Assembly (NCBI GenBank): GCA_017992195.1
Contig: JAGOPC010000001.1
Span: forward strand, 48,143 to 112,142
Length of the DNA stretch: 64,000 nucleotides
Reading direction: 5' to 3'
Source of the DNA: Patescibacteria group bacterium
Lineage (GTDB): Bacteria > Patescibacteriota > Gracilibacteria > Absconditabacterales > Absconditicoccaceae
Position 1 is the stretch's first letter, and the number at the start of each line of letters is the position of its first letter. A program made the position numbers and the translations under genes. Positions 19,095 through 29,226 of this stretch are shown here, piece by piece. The notes under the pieces are model-generated. The model was not told the DNA's origin. It was given only the letters and a program-made list of their open reading frames with translations, and made no database searches.

Positions 19095-19135
19095 TTCATA
19101 TATAATATATTTTTACCGATACAACACTTACAGCA

Positions 19136-19582
19136 ATGTTCGGATATACACTTACAAGAAGCAAAGGTATCAAAAAACCTAGGATCCAAAGAGGAAGAGG
19201 TGATAGCTCTGGAAGAGGTAATACTTCTGGAAGAGGTAACAAAGGTGAAGGCCAGAGAGCTGGAGCTGGTATGCCTGCGTGGTTTGAAGGAGGTCAGACT
19301 CCGCTTACTCAGAGACTTCCTAAAACAAGAGGTTTCAAGAAACCATTCAAACTTATCCATAAGTTCACTCCTGTAAATCTTTCTACGCTCGAAGCTCATG
19401 CTGAGATCACAGGAGAGGTAACAAAGGACTCTCTTATCGCTGCAGGACTCCTCAATAAAGGAGAAAAAGTAAAGATCCTTGGTAATGGTGAGTTTTCAAA
19501 GAAACTTACCTTCACGGGTATGGACGCTATCTCAAAATCTGCTCAGGAAAAGATTGAAAAAGCAGGAGGGAAAGTTAACTAA
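19136..19582 (+). CDS. rplO: 50S ribosomal protein uL15
   Basis: 148 residues. Gly/Arg-rich N-terminus (RGRGDSSGRGNTSGRGNKGEGQRAGAG), then FEGGQTPLTQRLPKTRGFK and the folded C-terminal part ending in AGGKVN. Confidence 0.96.
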   Translation: MFGYTLTRSKGIKKPRIQRGRGDSSGRGNTSGRGNKGEGQRAGAGMPAWFEGGQTPLTQRLPKTRGFKKPFKLIHKFTPVNLSTLEAHAEITGEVTKDSLIAAGLLNKGEKVKILGNGEFSKKLTFTGMDAISKSAQEKIEKAGGKVN

Positions 19583-19630
19583 TTCTTAGCCCCCTTGATT
19601 ACGCACTTTAATCTTACATAATATTGGACC

Positions 19631-20956
19631 ATGGCAAATATACTGACATCAGTAGGCGACGCATTTCGCAGCAAGACCATCAGGACAAAAATCCTCTGGA
19701 CGTTGGCGTTTTTGGCGCTGTACAGATTGCTCGTATTTATGCCGGTTCCCTTTGTAGATGTTGGTAATTTGATCAGTCAGACATCACTTGGTAGCGCAGG
19801 TGGTTTAGAATATTTTGCTATGCTTCTGGGAGGATCGCTCGACCAATTTTCAATCATCGCCGTCTGACTTGGTGCATATATTAATGCATCGATCATCATG
19901 CAGCTTCTTACCGCTATCGTTCCAGCTCTCGAAGAGCTTCAGGAACAAGGTGAGCAGGGTAGCATGAAGATCCAGCAGTACACAAGATGGATCGCATTCC
20001 CTTTGGCATTGCTTCAGGGTATCGGAATGACCTACTTCATGAACTATCTTCTCGGAGGACAGCTCATCGATACAAGTAATTTCCTTCTCGTGTGTATGTC
20101 AGCATTCGTTCTCGCAGTAGGAGCAGTTATGCTTATGTATCTTGGTGAGCGTATCACAGAAAAGGGTATCAGCAATGGTATCTCTCTCATCATCTTCGCA
20201 TCTATCGTCTCAGGTATCGTCTCAAAAGTCTATACTGACGTGTCTGCCGCAGGAAGTGATCGGATAAGCGTTGTACTATTCATGCTTATCATCGTTCTCG
20301 GTCTGATCATTCTTTCGATCTTCCTTCTCAAAACCATCAAGGAGATACCTATCGTCTACGCGAAACAGGGCAAGGTTCAGGAAAGCTCATCTCTTCCTAT
20401 CCCACTCAATCCGGTTGGAATGATCCCTATCATCTTCGCTATCGCGTTTGCAACATTTCCATATCTGCTTTCACAACTGGTGACTAAGTTCGGTACACAA
20501 AACCAAACTATCCAGCAGGCAGCAAGTCGGATCGAAAAAAACTTCAACATATACAACCAACAACCTTCACTTCTCGCTATTGCTATCTATTTCTTACTCA
20601 TAGTGGCATTCACATTCTTCTATACGATGATCGTGTTTAACCCAGAGAAGATCGCAGATAACATCCAAAAGAGAGGAGGTTTCACCCCTGGTATCAGACC
20701 AGGTGCTGAGACAGCAAAATACATCAACAGAGTACTCGGACATCTCTGCCTCCGGGGAGGAATCGGACTCGGTCTCGTTGGTATCTACTCATACGTTCTT
20801 ACATACATCCCATTCATCCAACAGCTTACACAATCTCTCGGAACTCTTCCAGTGATCGTAACCGGCTCAGGAGTGATCATCATTGTGGGTGTAGTCCAGG
20901 AGATCATGAACAAAGCCAGCTCAGAGTTATTGATGCACAAGTATGATAGAGTGTAA
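19631..20956 (+). CDS. secY: Protein translocase subunit SecY
   Basis: 441 residues, about ten membrane segments. Channel-forming subunit of the Sec translocon. FRSKTIRTKILWTLAFLALYRLLVFMPVP is cut here after 20 residues by family comparison; next AV-G-LGAYINASIIMQLL has its Gly as TGA (19865-19867). ERITEKGISNGISLIIF and the C-terminal PGAETAKYINRVL region are recognisable. Last gene of the operon: an intrinsic terminator follows, and adk, map, infA, rpsM, rpsK and rpoA are not next to it. Confidence 0.96.
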
Positions 20957-20979
20957 GCTCATTTCACATAAACACCTAA

Positions 20980-21005
20980 AATCCCGGCTTCGGCTGGGAT
21001 TTTTT
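20980..21005 (+). terminator. Intrinsic terminator of the S10-spc operon
   Basis: Stem AATCCCGGC (20980-20988) with GCTGGGATT (20993-21001), TTCG loop, followed by a T run. 24 bp after secY. Confidence 0.9.
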
Positions 21006-21012
21006 GTAATCG

Positions 21013-21040
21013 TTGACTCCTCGTGGGAGATTGGTATAAT
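21013..21040 (+). promoter_or_regulatory. Promoter for dcd, shares spacer with the promoter at 8012
   Basis: TTGACT (21013-21018), 16 bp, TATAAT (21035-21040). The spacer contains CTCGTGGGAGATTG, identical to the spacer at 8019-8032, with an inverted repeat CTCC-tcgtg-GGAG. Confidence 0.85.
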
Positions 21041-21064
21041 CTAAGCACAACAAAAATAGGAACT

Positions 21065-21646
21065 ATGATATTATCAGACTCTCGGATTTTAGAAGAAATT
21101 AAAAAAGGCACTATTGTTATTAAGCCTTTCCACAAAGAATGTATGGGTTCGAACTCATATGACGTACACTTAGGTCAATGGTTGGCTGAATATATTACTC
21201 CGTCAGATGGTATATTGGATGCCAAAAAACCTTTGGAAATAAGTTATATGAAAATTCCCAAAGACGGATTCGTGTTGTTGCCTAATAACTTTTATCTGGG
21301 TATTACACACGAATATACAGAAACTCATGCGCCCTATGTGCCCTTTTTAGAGGGAAAATCATCCACCGGTAGGTTAAGTATTAAAATTCACGATACTGCC
21401 GGTAAGGGAGATGTAGGCTTTTGTAATACCTGGACGCTGGAAATTACCGTTACAAAAGCGGTGCGCGTCTATAAGGGTATGCCAATTGGCCAGCTCATCT
21501 ATCAGGTGGTAGAAGGTGAGGTGATTAATACCTACGACAAAAAGAAGGGCCAAAAGTACAATGCAACATCGTACAACGAAAGAAACCGAAAACCGGTGGA
21601 AAGTAGGATGTATAAGAACTTTGGTAAAGATCCCGTATGGAAGTAG
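21065..21646 (+). CDS. dcd: dCTP deaminase / dUTPase-fold protein
   Basis: 193 residues. The opening MILSDSRILEEIKKGTIVIKPF, then SNSYDVHLG, EGKSSTGRLSI and TAGKGDVGFCNTWTLEI match the Dcd family, which deaminates dCTP to dUTP (some members also hydrolyse dUTP). The C-terminal half keeps GMPIGQLIYQVVEGEV. The start is the ATG at 21065, inside the longer frame, because it gives the canonical MILSD start and lies about 18 nt after the predicted start site. No TGA; ends in TAG. Single-gene unit with promoter and terminator. Confidence 0.9.
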   Translation: MILSDSRILEEIKKGTIVIKPFHKECMGSNSYDVHLGQWLAEYITPSDGILDAKKPLEISYMKIPKDGFVLLPNNFYLGITHEYTETHAPYVPFLEGKSSTGRLSIKIHDTAGKGDVGFCNTWTLEITVTKAVRVYKGMPIGQLIYQVVEGEVINTYDKKKGQKYNATSYNERNRKPVESRMYKNFGKDPVWK

Positions 21647-21671
21647 TCCGAGCTTCCGCCGTAAATTGCCT

Positions 21672-21705
21672 ACTTATTGGTTGCATGCAGCCAGTAAGTT
21701 TTTTT
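21672..21705 (+). terminator. Intrinsic terminator of dcd
   Basis: A near-perfect 12-bp stem (ACTTATTGGTTG with CAGCCAGTAAGT, two G-U pairs) around CATG, then six T. Confidence 0.88.
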
Positions 21706-21711
21706 AACAAC

Positions 21712-21740
21712 AAAAAAAGGGCAGTAGAAGACTGGCCCTT
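21712..21740 (-). terminator. Intrinsic terminator, minus strand
   Basis: Minus-strand stem AAGGGC(c)AGT with ACTGCCCTT (21717-21740) and a seven-T run (21718-21712). Serves the small gene ending at 21750. Confidence 0.8.
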
Positions 21741-21749
21741 GGGCAATGT

Positions 21750-21974
21750 TTAACCAAAAGATACTATGTATATCCCAGAGTGCAACAGAAGGAATGGTTC
21801 ATCTTCACTAGCTGCATATAGCCTTTTCATCATGGCCACCCAATCGTGGCGCGCTACGCCGATAACATATATCGAGATATGCTGGAACGTAGAGTTAGAG
21901 GCCCCTGTAAATGGCGAGTTTTTCCCAATCGCTATCACCGCTCCTTCCTGTCTTGTAAGGTAGAGAGATTTCAA
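21750..21974 (-). CDS. Small protein with faint CsrA-like pattern
   Basis: 74 residues, no TGA, ends in TAA just before a terminator. The N-terminus SLYLTRQEGAVIAIGK is reminiscent of CsrA (LxLTRxxGExIxIG), and ISIYVIGVARHDW could match its second strand, but key residues are not convincingly conserved and the spacing is long. If real it would be a small RNA-binding regulator. I treat the identity as a guess and the gene as likely, given length, terminator and isolation. Confidence 0.45.
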   Translation of the reverse strand: MKSLYLTRQEGAVIAIGKNSPFTGASNSTFQHISIYVIGVARHDWVAMMKRLYAASEDEPFLLLHSGIYIVSFG

Positions 21975-22071
21975 TGTCGATCTCGCTTACAGCGCGAAGT
22001 TGGTAAGGGAATAATTATTCATTGCCATACTTAATATACTCTTTCATAATATTAAGTCAAGAATAGGAAAT

Positions 22072-22839
22072 TTATCCCAGAAACACACTCTTTCCCCAGA
22101 TGCTGCAGCTATTTCTGCTTTTCTTTTTCAGTGGGGTTCTTTCGCCTTCAGAGGTCAGGTAGAACTGCTCGATATCACCGAAGCCGGCCGATTTGCCGAT
22201 CTTTTCAAGCTCGGGGAGGGTGAAAATATGATAGTATCTGTAGTAGACCTTATGGCGGGCGTCGCTTCTTCGTGGGAGAAAGAGGTCGCGGGCTCTATAG
22301 ATTCAGAGGGAAAATATGGTCTTGAGCCGGGCTACGAGAATGCTGCCACGAAATCTTTCGCGAAATCGTTGGCTGTCAGACCGATTGGTCATAAAGCAGG
22401 CTCATTCGTATGCCAGCGCTCTGTACATGTGGTTCGCAGTCGTTGTCCTGACGCGATACGACGGAAGGTGATGGAAACTTGCTATGGCTATGATAATATC
22501 GTAGGTTTCCTGATTTTTCACCTTCTGCAGAAATTCAGTCATGTTAGCTACTTTCCAGGTCGCGTCAGGATGCTCTTTTTTAGCGATCTCAACGAGCTTG
22601 GCTGAGATATCGATGCCTGTATAGTCAAACTCCTTATCCGGCAATGCTTTGCTCAGATAGCCATAGAGTCTGCCGCTTCAGCATCCTAATTCCAGTACAC
22701 GCAACTTTTTCTTGCCGGCGAAACGCTTTGTAATCTCCTCGGTAAGCACATCGAACTCGGGCCAGTGACGTTGGCGTGTTCCGTGAAATTTCTCTGCTTC
22801 GTTGTTGTAATAGTCAGCCAGGCTTTCTAGAAAATTCAT
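22072..22839 (-). CDS. Class I SAM-dependent methyltransferase
   Basis: 255 residues. The SAM motif VLELGC-G-SGRLYGYL has its Gly as TGA, followed by DYTGIDIS (motif II) and DIIIAIASFHHLP (motif IV). The C-terminal part (VYYRYYHIFTLPELEKIGKSAGF) resembles Trm9/ALKBH8-like tRNA uridine methyltransferases, where the family has YRYYHLF-type sequence, so a tRNA substrate is possible but unproven. Three TGA codons; ends in TAA. The start is the ATG at 22839. Confidence 0.85.
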
Positions 22840-22910
22840 TCGATAGGGGTGGACGATAAAATGGATAATCTTAATAATTGTTCTTTATGGTTTGTGAAAT
22901 GTGAATTACG

Positions 22911-23912
22911 TTACGCAAACATCGACTGTTGCTGTGAAACCTCTTTGAGGTTTTCTCACTTCTGGATACGACTGAGGTTAAGGAGCATCGACTCGTCGAA
23001 GCTGACATCTTCGCCGCCTTCGCCCGAGAGCTTCTTGTACTTTTGGAAGTAGAGGAAGATGAGATGGGTCATGCTGACGTCGTTTTTGCAGTATTTTTTG
23101 AACTGTGTAAATGCCTTCTCATCTCATTCATCTTTGTATTTTTTCCGGAGGGCGACTCCTTCCAGTCCTGACTCGAGGGTCTTCTTTGCACCAACGAGGG
23201 CAGCACCAAGCTTATTCAGGCTCATTCTTCTTTGGAGTAGATGTCGGACGAAGAGGAACAGATCTATGCTCTTATTATTCAGCGTGTCGATCTCTGGCTG
23301 ACTGTAGCCGCAATTATATGCCGTTACAATGTTGTCGTATCCGATGCTGTTGAAACCGATGATGTAGCCGTCGAATTCGAGCATGAAGTCCATGAACTTT
23401 TTCATGTTCGCCTCGGTGATAAGCTTGTACTCTCATGATTCTGAGAAGAGCACATATGCGATAGTGAATTTGTGTGTTGCCAGATTCGTACTTGTTACGT
23501 TTTCTGTTTCGATATCGTAAACGATATATGGCTTGCCATTGATAGTTCTCAGTTCGTTGTTTTTAAATTCCTCCTCGAGGATATCCTTGATACTTAGGTT
23601 GTTCTTTATGTTTTTAGAGAGAGTTTTTTCGGCTTTGAGGAGGTTATGCAGTTGACTGATCTCATCTGGCCCCGCATGCAGCTCGATCTTTTCGGTTTCG
23701 TCCGCAAAGATGATGCAATCATCGCTTTTTTTGCTCATCCTAAAATAGGCCATTCCTTCCCTGAAATAGTAGATATCATCGCCATCCTTAAAAGCGATCT
23801 TCAGATACTCTTTCAGCATCTGGCATCTTTCCCTTTTGTAGAGTGACTGGAGGTGATCAAAAAATCCTGTATGTAATTTGCTGAGTTCGGTCAATGAGAG
23901 CTTTTTATACAT
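22911..23912 (-). CDS. Predicted 3'-5' exonuclease of the PolB exonuclease family
   Basis: 333 residues reconstructed across three TGA codons. An N-terminal helical region of about 130 residues is followed by an RNase H-like exonuclease: Exo I YIVYDIETE, Exo II IIGFNSIGYDN, Exo III YCKNDVSMTHLIF. These carry the expected acidic residues (D and E, D, D). This resembles the stand-alone exonucleases related to the proofreading domain of DNA polymerase B (WlaX-like, Pfam DNA_pol_B_exo2). Role in repair or RNA processing not determined. Ends in TAA. Confidence 0.75.
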
Positions 23913-23984
23913 TTTCCTGTTGCCGGGTTACCAAATAGTTACATCTCAGGGTATCGAAACCTTCATAAAAAACAATACATCATA

Positions 23985-24008
23985 TAAAAAAACCCTCCCG
24001 AAGGAGGG
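23985..24008 (-). terminator. Intrinsic terminator, minus strand
   Basis: CCCTCC-CGAA-GGAGGG stem (23993-24008) with eight T on the minus strand (23992-23985). It follows the large membrane-anchored gene. Confidence 0.88.
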
Positions 24009-24037
24009 ATCACCGGCGGTGACATACTTTACTTTCT

Positions 24038-26332
24038 TTATTTTTTCATTGAATCTTGGAGAATGTTGTAAGTCTCCACGTCGACCTTCTTGATATATGC
24101 CCATGGATCTGACTTGAACTGGTTGATCTCAGTGAACGAGATATTCGTAAGATTGAGCGAGAGGTTGTTGATCCTTGTTATCTTTTCTCCGATCTTTACA
24201 GCAATAGGAAACATCTTATAGTTGTTTTCCATATCAACAGCCGCAACGAATTTAGTCTCGCCCAGTCTGAATTCGACGATATACTTGCCGTCGCTTAGTG
24301 TGATCTTTTCGGGGCTTACTGCCAGAAATTCTTTGAATTTACTGAGAATAGTAAACTGGTTTGGATCAACCGTGCTTCCGGTTCCGATCTCATCCTTTGG
24401 CTTTTCCGGATAGACGATCTTCATGATGCTCTGCAGAGTGCTTGCAATGTTGCTTTGCGTTGTGATCACACCTTCAAGACTTGTGCGTATCTTTTCTGTT
24501 AGTGCGTCATCATTTGTTGAGACACCACCGATCTGGTATCCGTTGAATTTAACGAGGATGCGAGTCGTTCCGTCATCAAAGAGAACGCCAGCCGTTGAAC
24601 ACTGCTTCGGAGAAAGCTTGACAGAGATGAGTTCGCAGATAGTAAGCTTTGCTCACGCGTTGCTGTTGTTCTTGATGAACTCGTAGACGAATGGGATGTC
24701 GATGGTGATGGTGATGGTATTCTGTGCTATCAGATTATTCATCGCTACTTCAAGTTCCGGAGCTTGCGGAAAGGTTGCGTGTGTCAGGAGGAAGTTATCG
24801 TCACGGAATAAGTATGTTCCGCCAAAGAGTACCTTTTTATTGTCGTTATCATTGAGGGTAAAGTATCCTTCAACTTCTGCTGTGAGTGTTTCGTTGTCTA
24901 CTTTCTGTGTCGTGACAACAAAGTTGTCAAATGTGGTGAACTTGCTTGTGAAAAGATCCTGGAAAGTCACAAGGTTCGTTTGCGCTGTTGACGACGCTTG
25001 CGAGTTGCTTACGTACGCAAGAATTGCAGGATTGAGAATGGCCCTCTGTAATTGTATAGTTCCTTCGTTGATGTCTTTCACTACGTCGGTGAGTCTCAGC
25101 ATCGCCTTCGTGTTATTATTCAGAATGGCAATCTGTGTAAGAGCAGACTGGAGATATGTGTTGTTGTACAGGTAGATCATATCTTTATAGAGCTGTTCGA
25201 TGTTCGATCTCTTCGTAAGCAATCCCTGAGTAAATGCGAGGTAGACTTCTATCGTTCCTACATCGTAGTTTTTCTGTAACGTGTTCTGATAAATTTTCTG
25301 TTGTAGGGAGAGGAGTTTAAAAATATTGATATCGTTGTCGCTATAGAGCTTTTCGTTGGAGATTCCCTGAAGCTCATAGTTCACTGTAGCGAAATCTACA
25401 ATCCTATGATACGAGTGTACGTACTCTGGACCACAGAGAGAGAAGATAGTCTCCCATACTCTGTTGGCTTCTGCGCTTTTGCTGAATGCAAATTGCAGGT
25501 TGTCACAAGCGGGCTTAGCGTATGGCGTGTTGTTGATGTCTGCCATAAGTCATGCGAGCTCATCGAGTTTGTTGCTAAATGACAGGTACGGTATACGAGA
25601 GATAAACTGTGCAGCGTTTTTATAACAGAAGAAATCCGTAAGGTTGAAACTACCAAGACACTGGAGTCCGAACATTTCTCTGAGTGATGTTCCTTTCGGG
25701 ATAACATTTGAGTTGTCGCTTGGGAGAGTCCCTGCTCTTATTCCGATTCACAGCCCGAGAGAGTTTGCCGCTATAGCGTTTTCTTCAAGAGATTTCTGCT
25801 TATATTGGAAAAGAGTGTTCTGAATGTTTTTCACCGGATAGGTGAGGACGGTGTTTTTTATGAATGTATCCAATGCTGCGGGGTCATAGGTGGTTGATGA
25901 AAAGTACTCCTTTGTGAAGTTGTCGTCATGTACAGTGAGATTGATAGAAATAGGAAGTATAATACCACTATGTTGTGCAAGTGCACCATATCCCATCTGT
26001 GCCTCCGGAGAGACGTTGATAAAACCCTGGAGGATGTCGATATCGATCGGGGCAGTGTTGATTTCCGGATTGATGATCACGCCTTTTGCGATATAGGTCT
26101 CACCGGAATGAATCATCGTCGGCACTTTTGAAAATTGTCATTTGACTGCTGTGAGATCTTTGCCGCTGGCGAACGATTGCGTATGGAGAGAGAGAACGAT
26201 AACAAAACTAAGAATTCCGAGCACAATAAAAGCACCATATCTGAAGATGATGTTATAAATCTTCTGGTAGGTTATGATTATCTTTTGTGTTTCCATGTCG
26301 ATGTTGTCGACGCCCGGCATTATCGCTTCCAT
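24038..26332 (-). CDS. Large membrane-anchored extracytoplasmic protein
   Basis: 764 residues once four TGA codons (near 26135, 25745, 25547 and 24650) are read as Gly; all pieces share one frame and end in TAA. One transmembrane helix near the N-terminus (about residues 32-50, FIVLGILSFVIVLSL) is preceded by a short cytoplasmic tail. The rest is a Gln/Asn/Thr-rich extracytoplasmic region with helical and beta stretches. No catalytic motif or known family is recognised. The architecture resembles the partial protein at the right edge of the window. A cell-surface or secretion-apparatus role is plausible but inferred. Confidence 0.85.
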
Positions 26333-26406
26333 TTTTTGTTTCTAGGTGCGCTAAATAGTGATATATTTAGTATATCCACCGGGGTCGTTTTTTGCAAAAA
26401 ATCCGC

Positions 26407-27903
26407 ATGTTTATGTTGTTTTTCCTTGAGGCTTCCCTATACACGCATTATTCTTTTGTTTCTGCGGTTTTTCTCATGCCTTATCTACTCCTTTTGGTGG
26501 TCTTATTGGAGGGATTCACCACCCTTGCTATGCAATTAGTGGCTTTAAGGAGCGCTATTCCACTCGTAGGCTCAAGTATTGTCTTGACATCTGTCGTGAT
26601 TGGTGTGATCTTGCTGGCTCTGGCAGTAGGGTACCGATCGGGCGGTAAGCTGACGGCTCGTCTTTCCGAGTCGAAGATCGCTTCTTGGCTTTCATGGCTG
26701 CTGCTCGGGGCAGGATTGTACTATATTTTGCTCGTTTTCCCGCTCCAGCACGATCTGCTACTAAAATTCGTCCAGACTTTCAGCTACATTCCGGCTCTTT
26801 TCGTCTTTTCGCTGCTGTTTTTCTTCTTACCGGTCGCAGCTGCATCCCATACGATGCCCATGATCACGCAGCTCACCAGCGGTAATAAGTGATTTGCCGC
26901 CGGCAAGATTCTTTTCGTCTCGACTCTTTGATCATTTCTGGGGAGCGTGCTGACCGCCACGGTTCTTTTTCCGGCTTTGGGGGTGGCGCAGACCGGGTAT
27001 CTGACGGCCGGAGTGCTGGTCCTGTGTCACATCATCCTTATGATCTCGCAGAAACGTATGCCGTGGCTCGGGATCGGCATGCTGATTGTCTCGGCCGTCT
27101 TACTATTCTCTTCCCGCAATACGCAGGCGATCTATACTCACGATAGCCCTTATCAGCATATTGAGATCCGCGAACAAACATATAACAACCAGCCAGTTCG
27201 CACGATGATTCTCGATGGTGGATTTGCAAGCTCTTGGGATCCGATAGGCCAAAGAAGTGTTTTTGGCTACATTCGCTACTCGGTCGAAACCGCCGACCTT
27301 CGAAACAAACTCTCTGCGGTAGCCGGCCAGAAAAAACTTCTCGTCATTGGCGCGGCATGATTCACCTATCCGGAGGAGATGGCAAGCAGAGCAGAAGTGG
27401 TACAGGTCGACACAGTCGATGTTGATCCTGCAGTGAAACCGATCGCAGAAAAATATTTCTTACAAAAAAATCTCAATCAAAAAATACACTTCATCCCGCA
27501 ATCCGCGAGAGGCTTTCTCAAAGAGGCAATCACGCAGGACTCATTTTACGATAGTGTTCTCGTAGATGCATATATCGGCACATCCATGCCTGAAGAGCTT
27601 TTAACCTACGAGTTCTTCTCTGATCTGACAAAGGTCTCATCGTACATCATGCTCAATATGATCATGGATACAGCTCTTACGAGCGAGCTTAGCCAGCACA
27701 CATTTGCCACACTCCGCGCAGCGCGAGGCGATATCCGATATAAAAACGTTTCTCTTTCGCCTGGCCCGCAATCCAATTTTCTTATCGCCTCACGTCCCTT
27801 CAGCGGAGCGGTTCACTATACCGAAAAAAACACCACCGCTATCTACACAGACAACAAACAGTCTGTAGAGATTGATAAGGCGGCGATGTTGTATGGAAGA
27901 TAA
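26407..27903 (+). CDS. Membrane protein fused to a spermidine-synthase-like domain
   Basis: About 498 residues. The N-terminal half has seven or so membrane segments (first: LLLLVVLLEGFTTLAMQLV, a pattern common in fused spermidine synthases). The C-terminal half is a Rossmann methyltransferase-like domain: LDGGFASSWD, YIRY, LLVIGAA-G-FTYPEE (Gly is TGA, 27358-27360), VDVDP and DSFYDSVLVDAY. Such fusions are widespread; whether they make polyamines is uncertain. Three TGA codons. Start uncertain: ATG at 26407, 26413 or 26476; the last gives a clean first helix. Divergent from the large membrane-anchored gene. Confidence 0.8.
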
Positions 27904-27964
27904 TATTTCTGATTATGTAGCTGGCATGCTGAATGTTGGTGTTTTGAATGTGTATAGCATCTGA

Positions 27965-28357
27965 CTACTTAGCTGTCGGATCGTTATGCATGATGCCGAA
28001 AATATTAGTCTCCGTATCGATAAGATATGCTAACCACCCCATGCCCGGGATAGGCATTTTCGGCAGAGCAACTTTCGCTCCAAGCGCAACAGCGCTCTCC
28101 AATGTCTCATCAACATTTTCCACCTGCACAGTACATACGTAGCCTTTCACGGCGCTCTCCTTTGTTGGGTTCGCTCCCATACGCTTTACCAGTCCGCCAT
28201 TGATACCAACCGTTCCTTCTTCTCCGGTGATGATCATCCTATACTCTACATCGCTTCACTCCCGCTTCTTAAAGTTCCATCAAAAAAGTTCTCCATAAAA
28301 CTTTTCACAACGATCCATATCTTCTGCGTGAATTTCAAAGTGTACTGGTCTGTTCAT
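27965..28357 (-). CDS. VOC (glyoxalase/bleomycin-resistance) family protein
   Basis: 130 residues. The pattern PVHFEIHAEDMDRCEKFYGELF-GWNF (cut here by TGA = Gly in the invariant FGW) and a C-terminal half with ALGAKV and FGIMHNDP match single-domain VOC proteins. These bind a metal and small molecules; the substrate is unknown. Two TGA codons. The start is the ATG at 28357, ends in TAG. Confidence 0.85.
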
Positions 28358-28381
28358 GATGATCTAGGTTACTAATAAATA

Positions 28382-29191
28382 TTATATCTCATACAATGAG
28401 CGTACATTTTCTCTCACGTTTTCCGAGAACTCTTCAATAGATTTTCCAAGTAATTCCGCACAGTACTCATAGATATACTTTACATTTGCGGGTTCATTCT
28501 TTTCTCATCTGACTTTCTGCGGCGAGAGCCACGGCGCATCTGTCTCAAACACCACATTCTGCGTATCACACGCGAGGAGTGCGTCGCGGAGTGGCTGCGC
28601 TTTCGGATAGGTCACATTGCCACAAAACCCAAACCAGATCTTTGGAAAGCACTCCTGCAATTTCTTAACCTCATCCACGCAATATCCAAAACAATGAAAA
28701 TATATTTTCTCATCTTTCAACTCCTGTATCACTTCGAACGTGCTATCAAAATCATTGCGTGAGTGAATCACGATCGGTAATCTAAATTCTTTCGCCAGTT
28801 CACACTGTCTCCTGAAAAGCTCTTGCTGCAGCTCAATGTGTTTTTCTCATTCGTAATGAGTATCTATGCCACACTCTCCGATGGCTACAATGTGTTCTTT
28901 ATTGTTCTCATATAATTTTCTTAGGGCTAGTATTTTCTCATCAAGATTTTCTTTGGTGATCTTTTCGAAGCATGCTTCGCTGGGGTGATATCCTATGGTT
29001 GCTTTCACCACACATTCTATTTCTTCATCTTTCACGGCGCGAGCAATCTCGATTGCTCTTTTATTCCACTCTTCATCAACTCATATATTTATTAAACCTT
29101 TTCATCCAACACTAATAAAATTATTGAGATGTTTTCTTCGATCCTTATATAACTCTTCTTCATTTAAATGGGTATGGGTGTCATAATACAT
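28382..29191 (-). CDS. tatD: TatD family metal-dependent hydrolase
   Basis: 269 residues. Metal ligands are visible in order: DTHTHLN at the N-terminus, IGYHP, IGECGID, VIHSRN, YFHCFGY and ETDAPWLSP. Members are 3'-5' DNases or RNases and some act on D-aminoacyl-tRNA. Four TGA codons cross the gene, one in SVG-G-KGLINI. Ends in TAA. Located between the VOC gene (24 bp) and the divergent rseP. Confidence 0.92.
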
Positions 29192-29226
29192 ATAACATTC
29201 ATACGGATTCCTGCGATTGATTCAAC

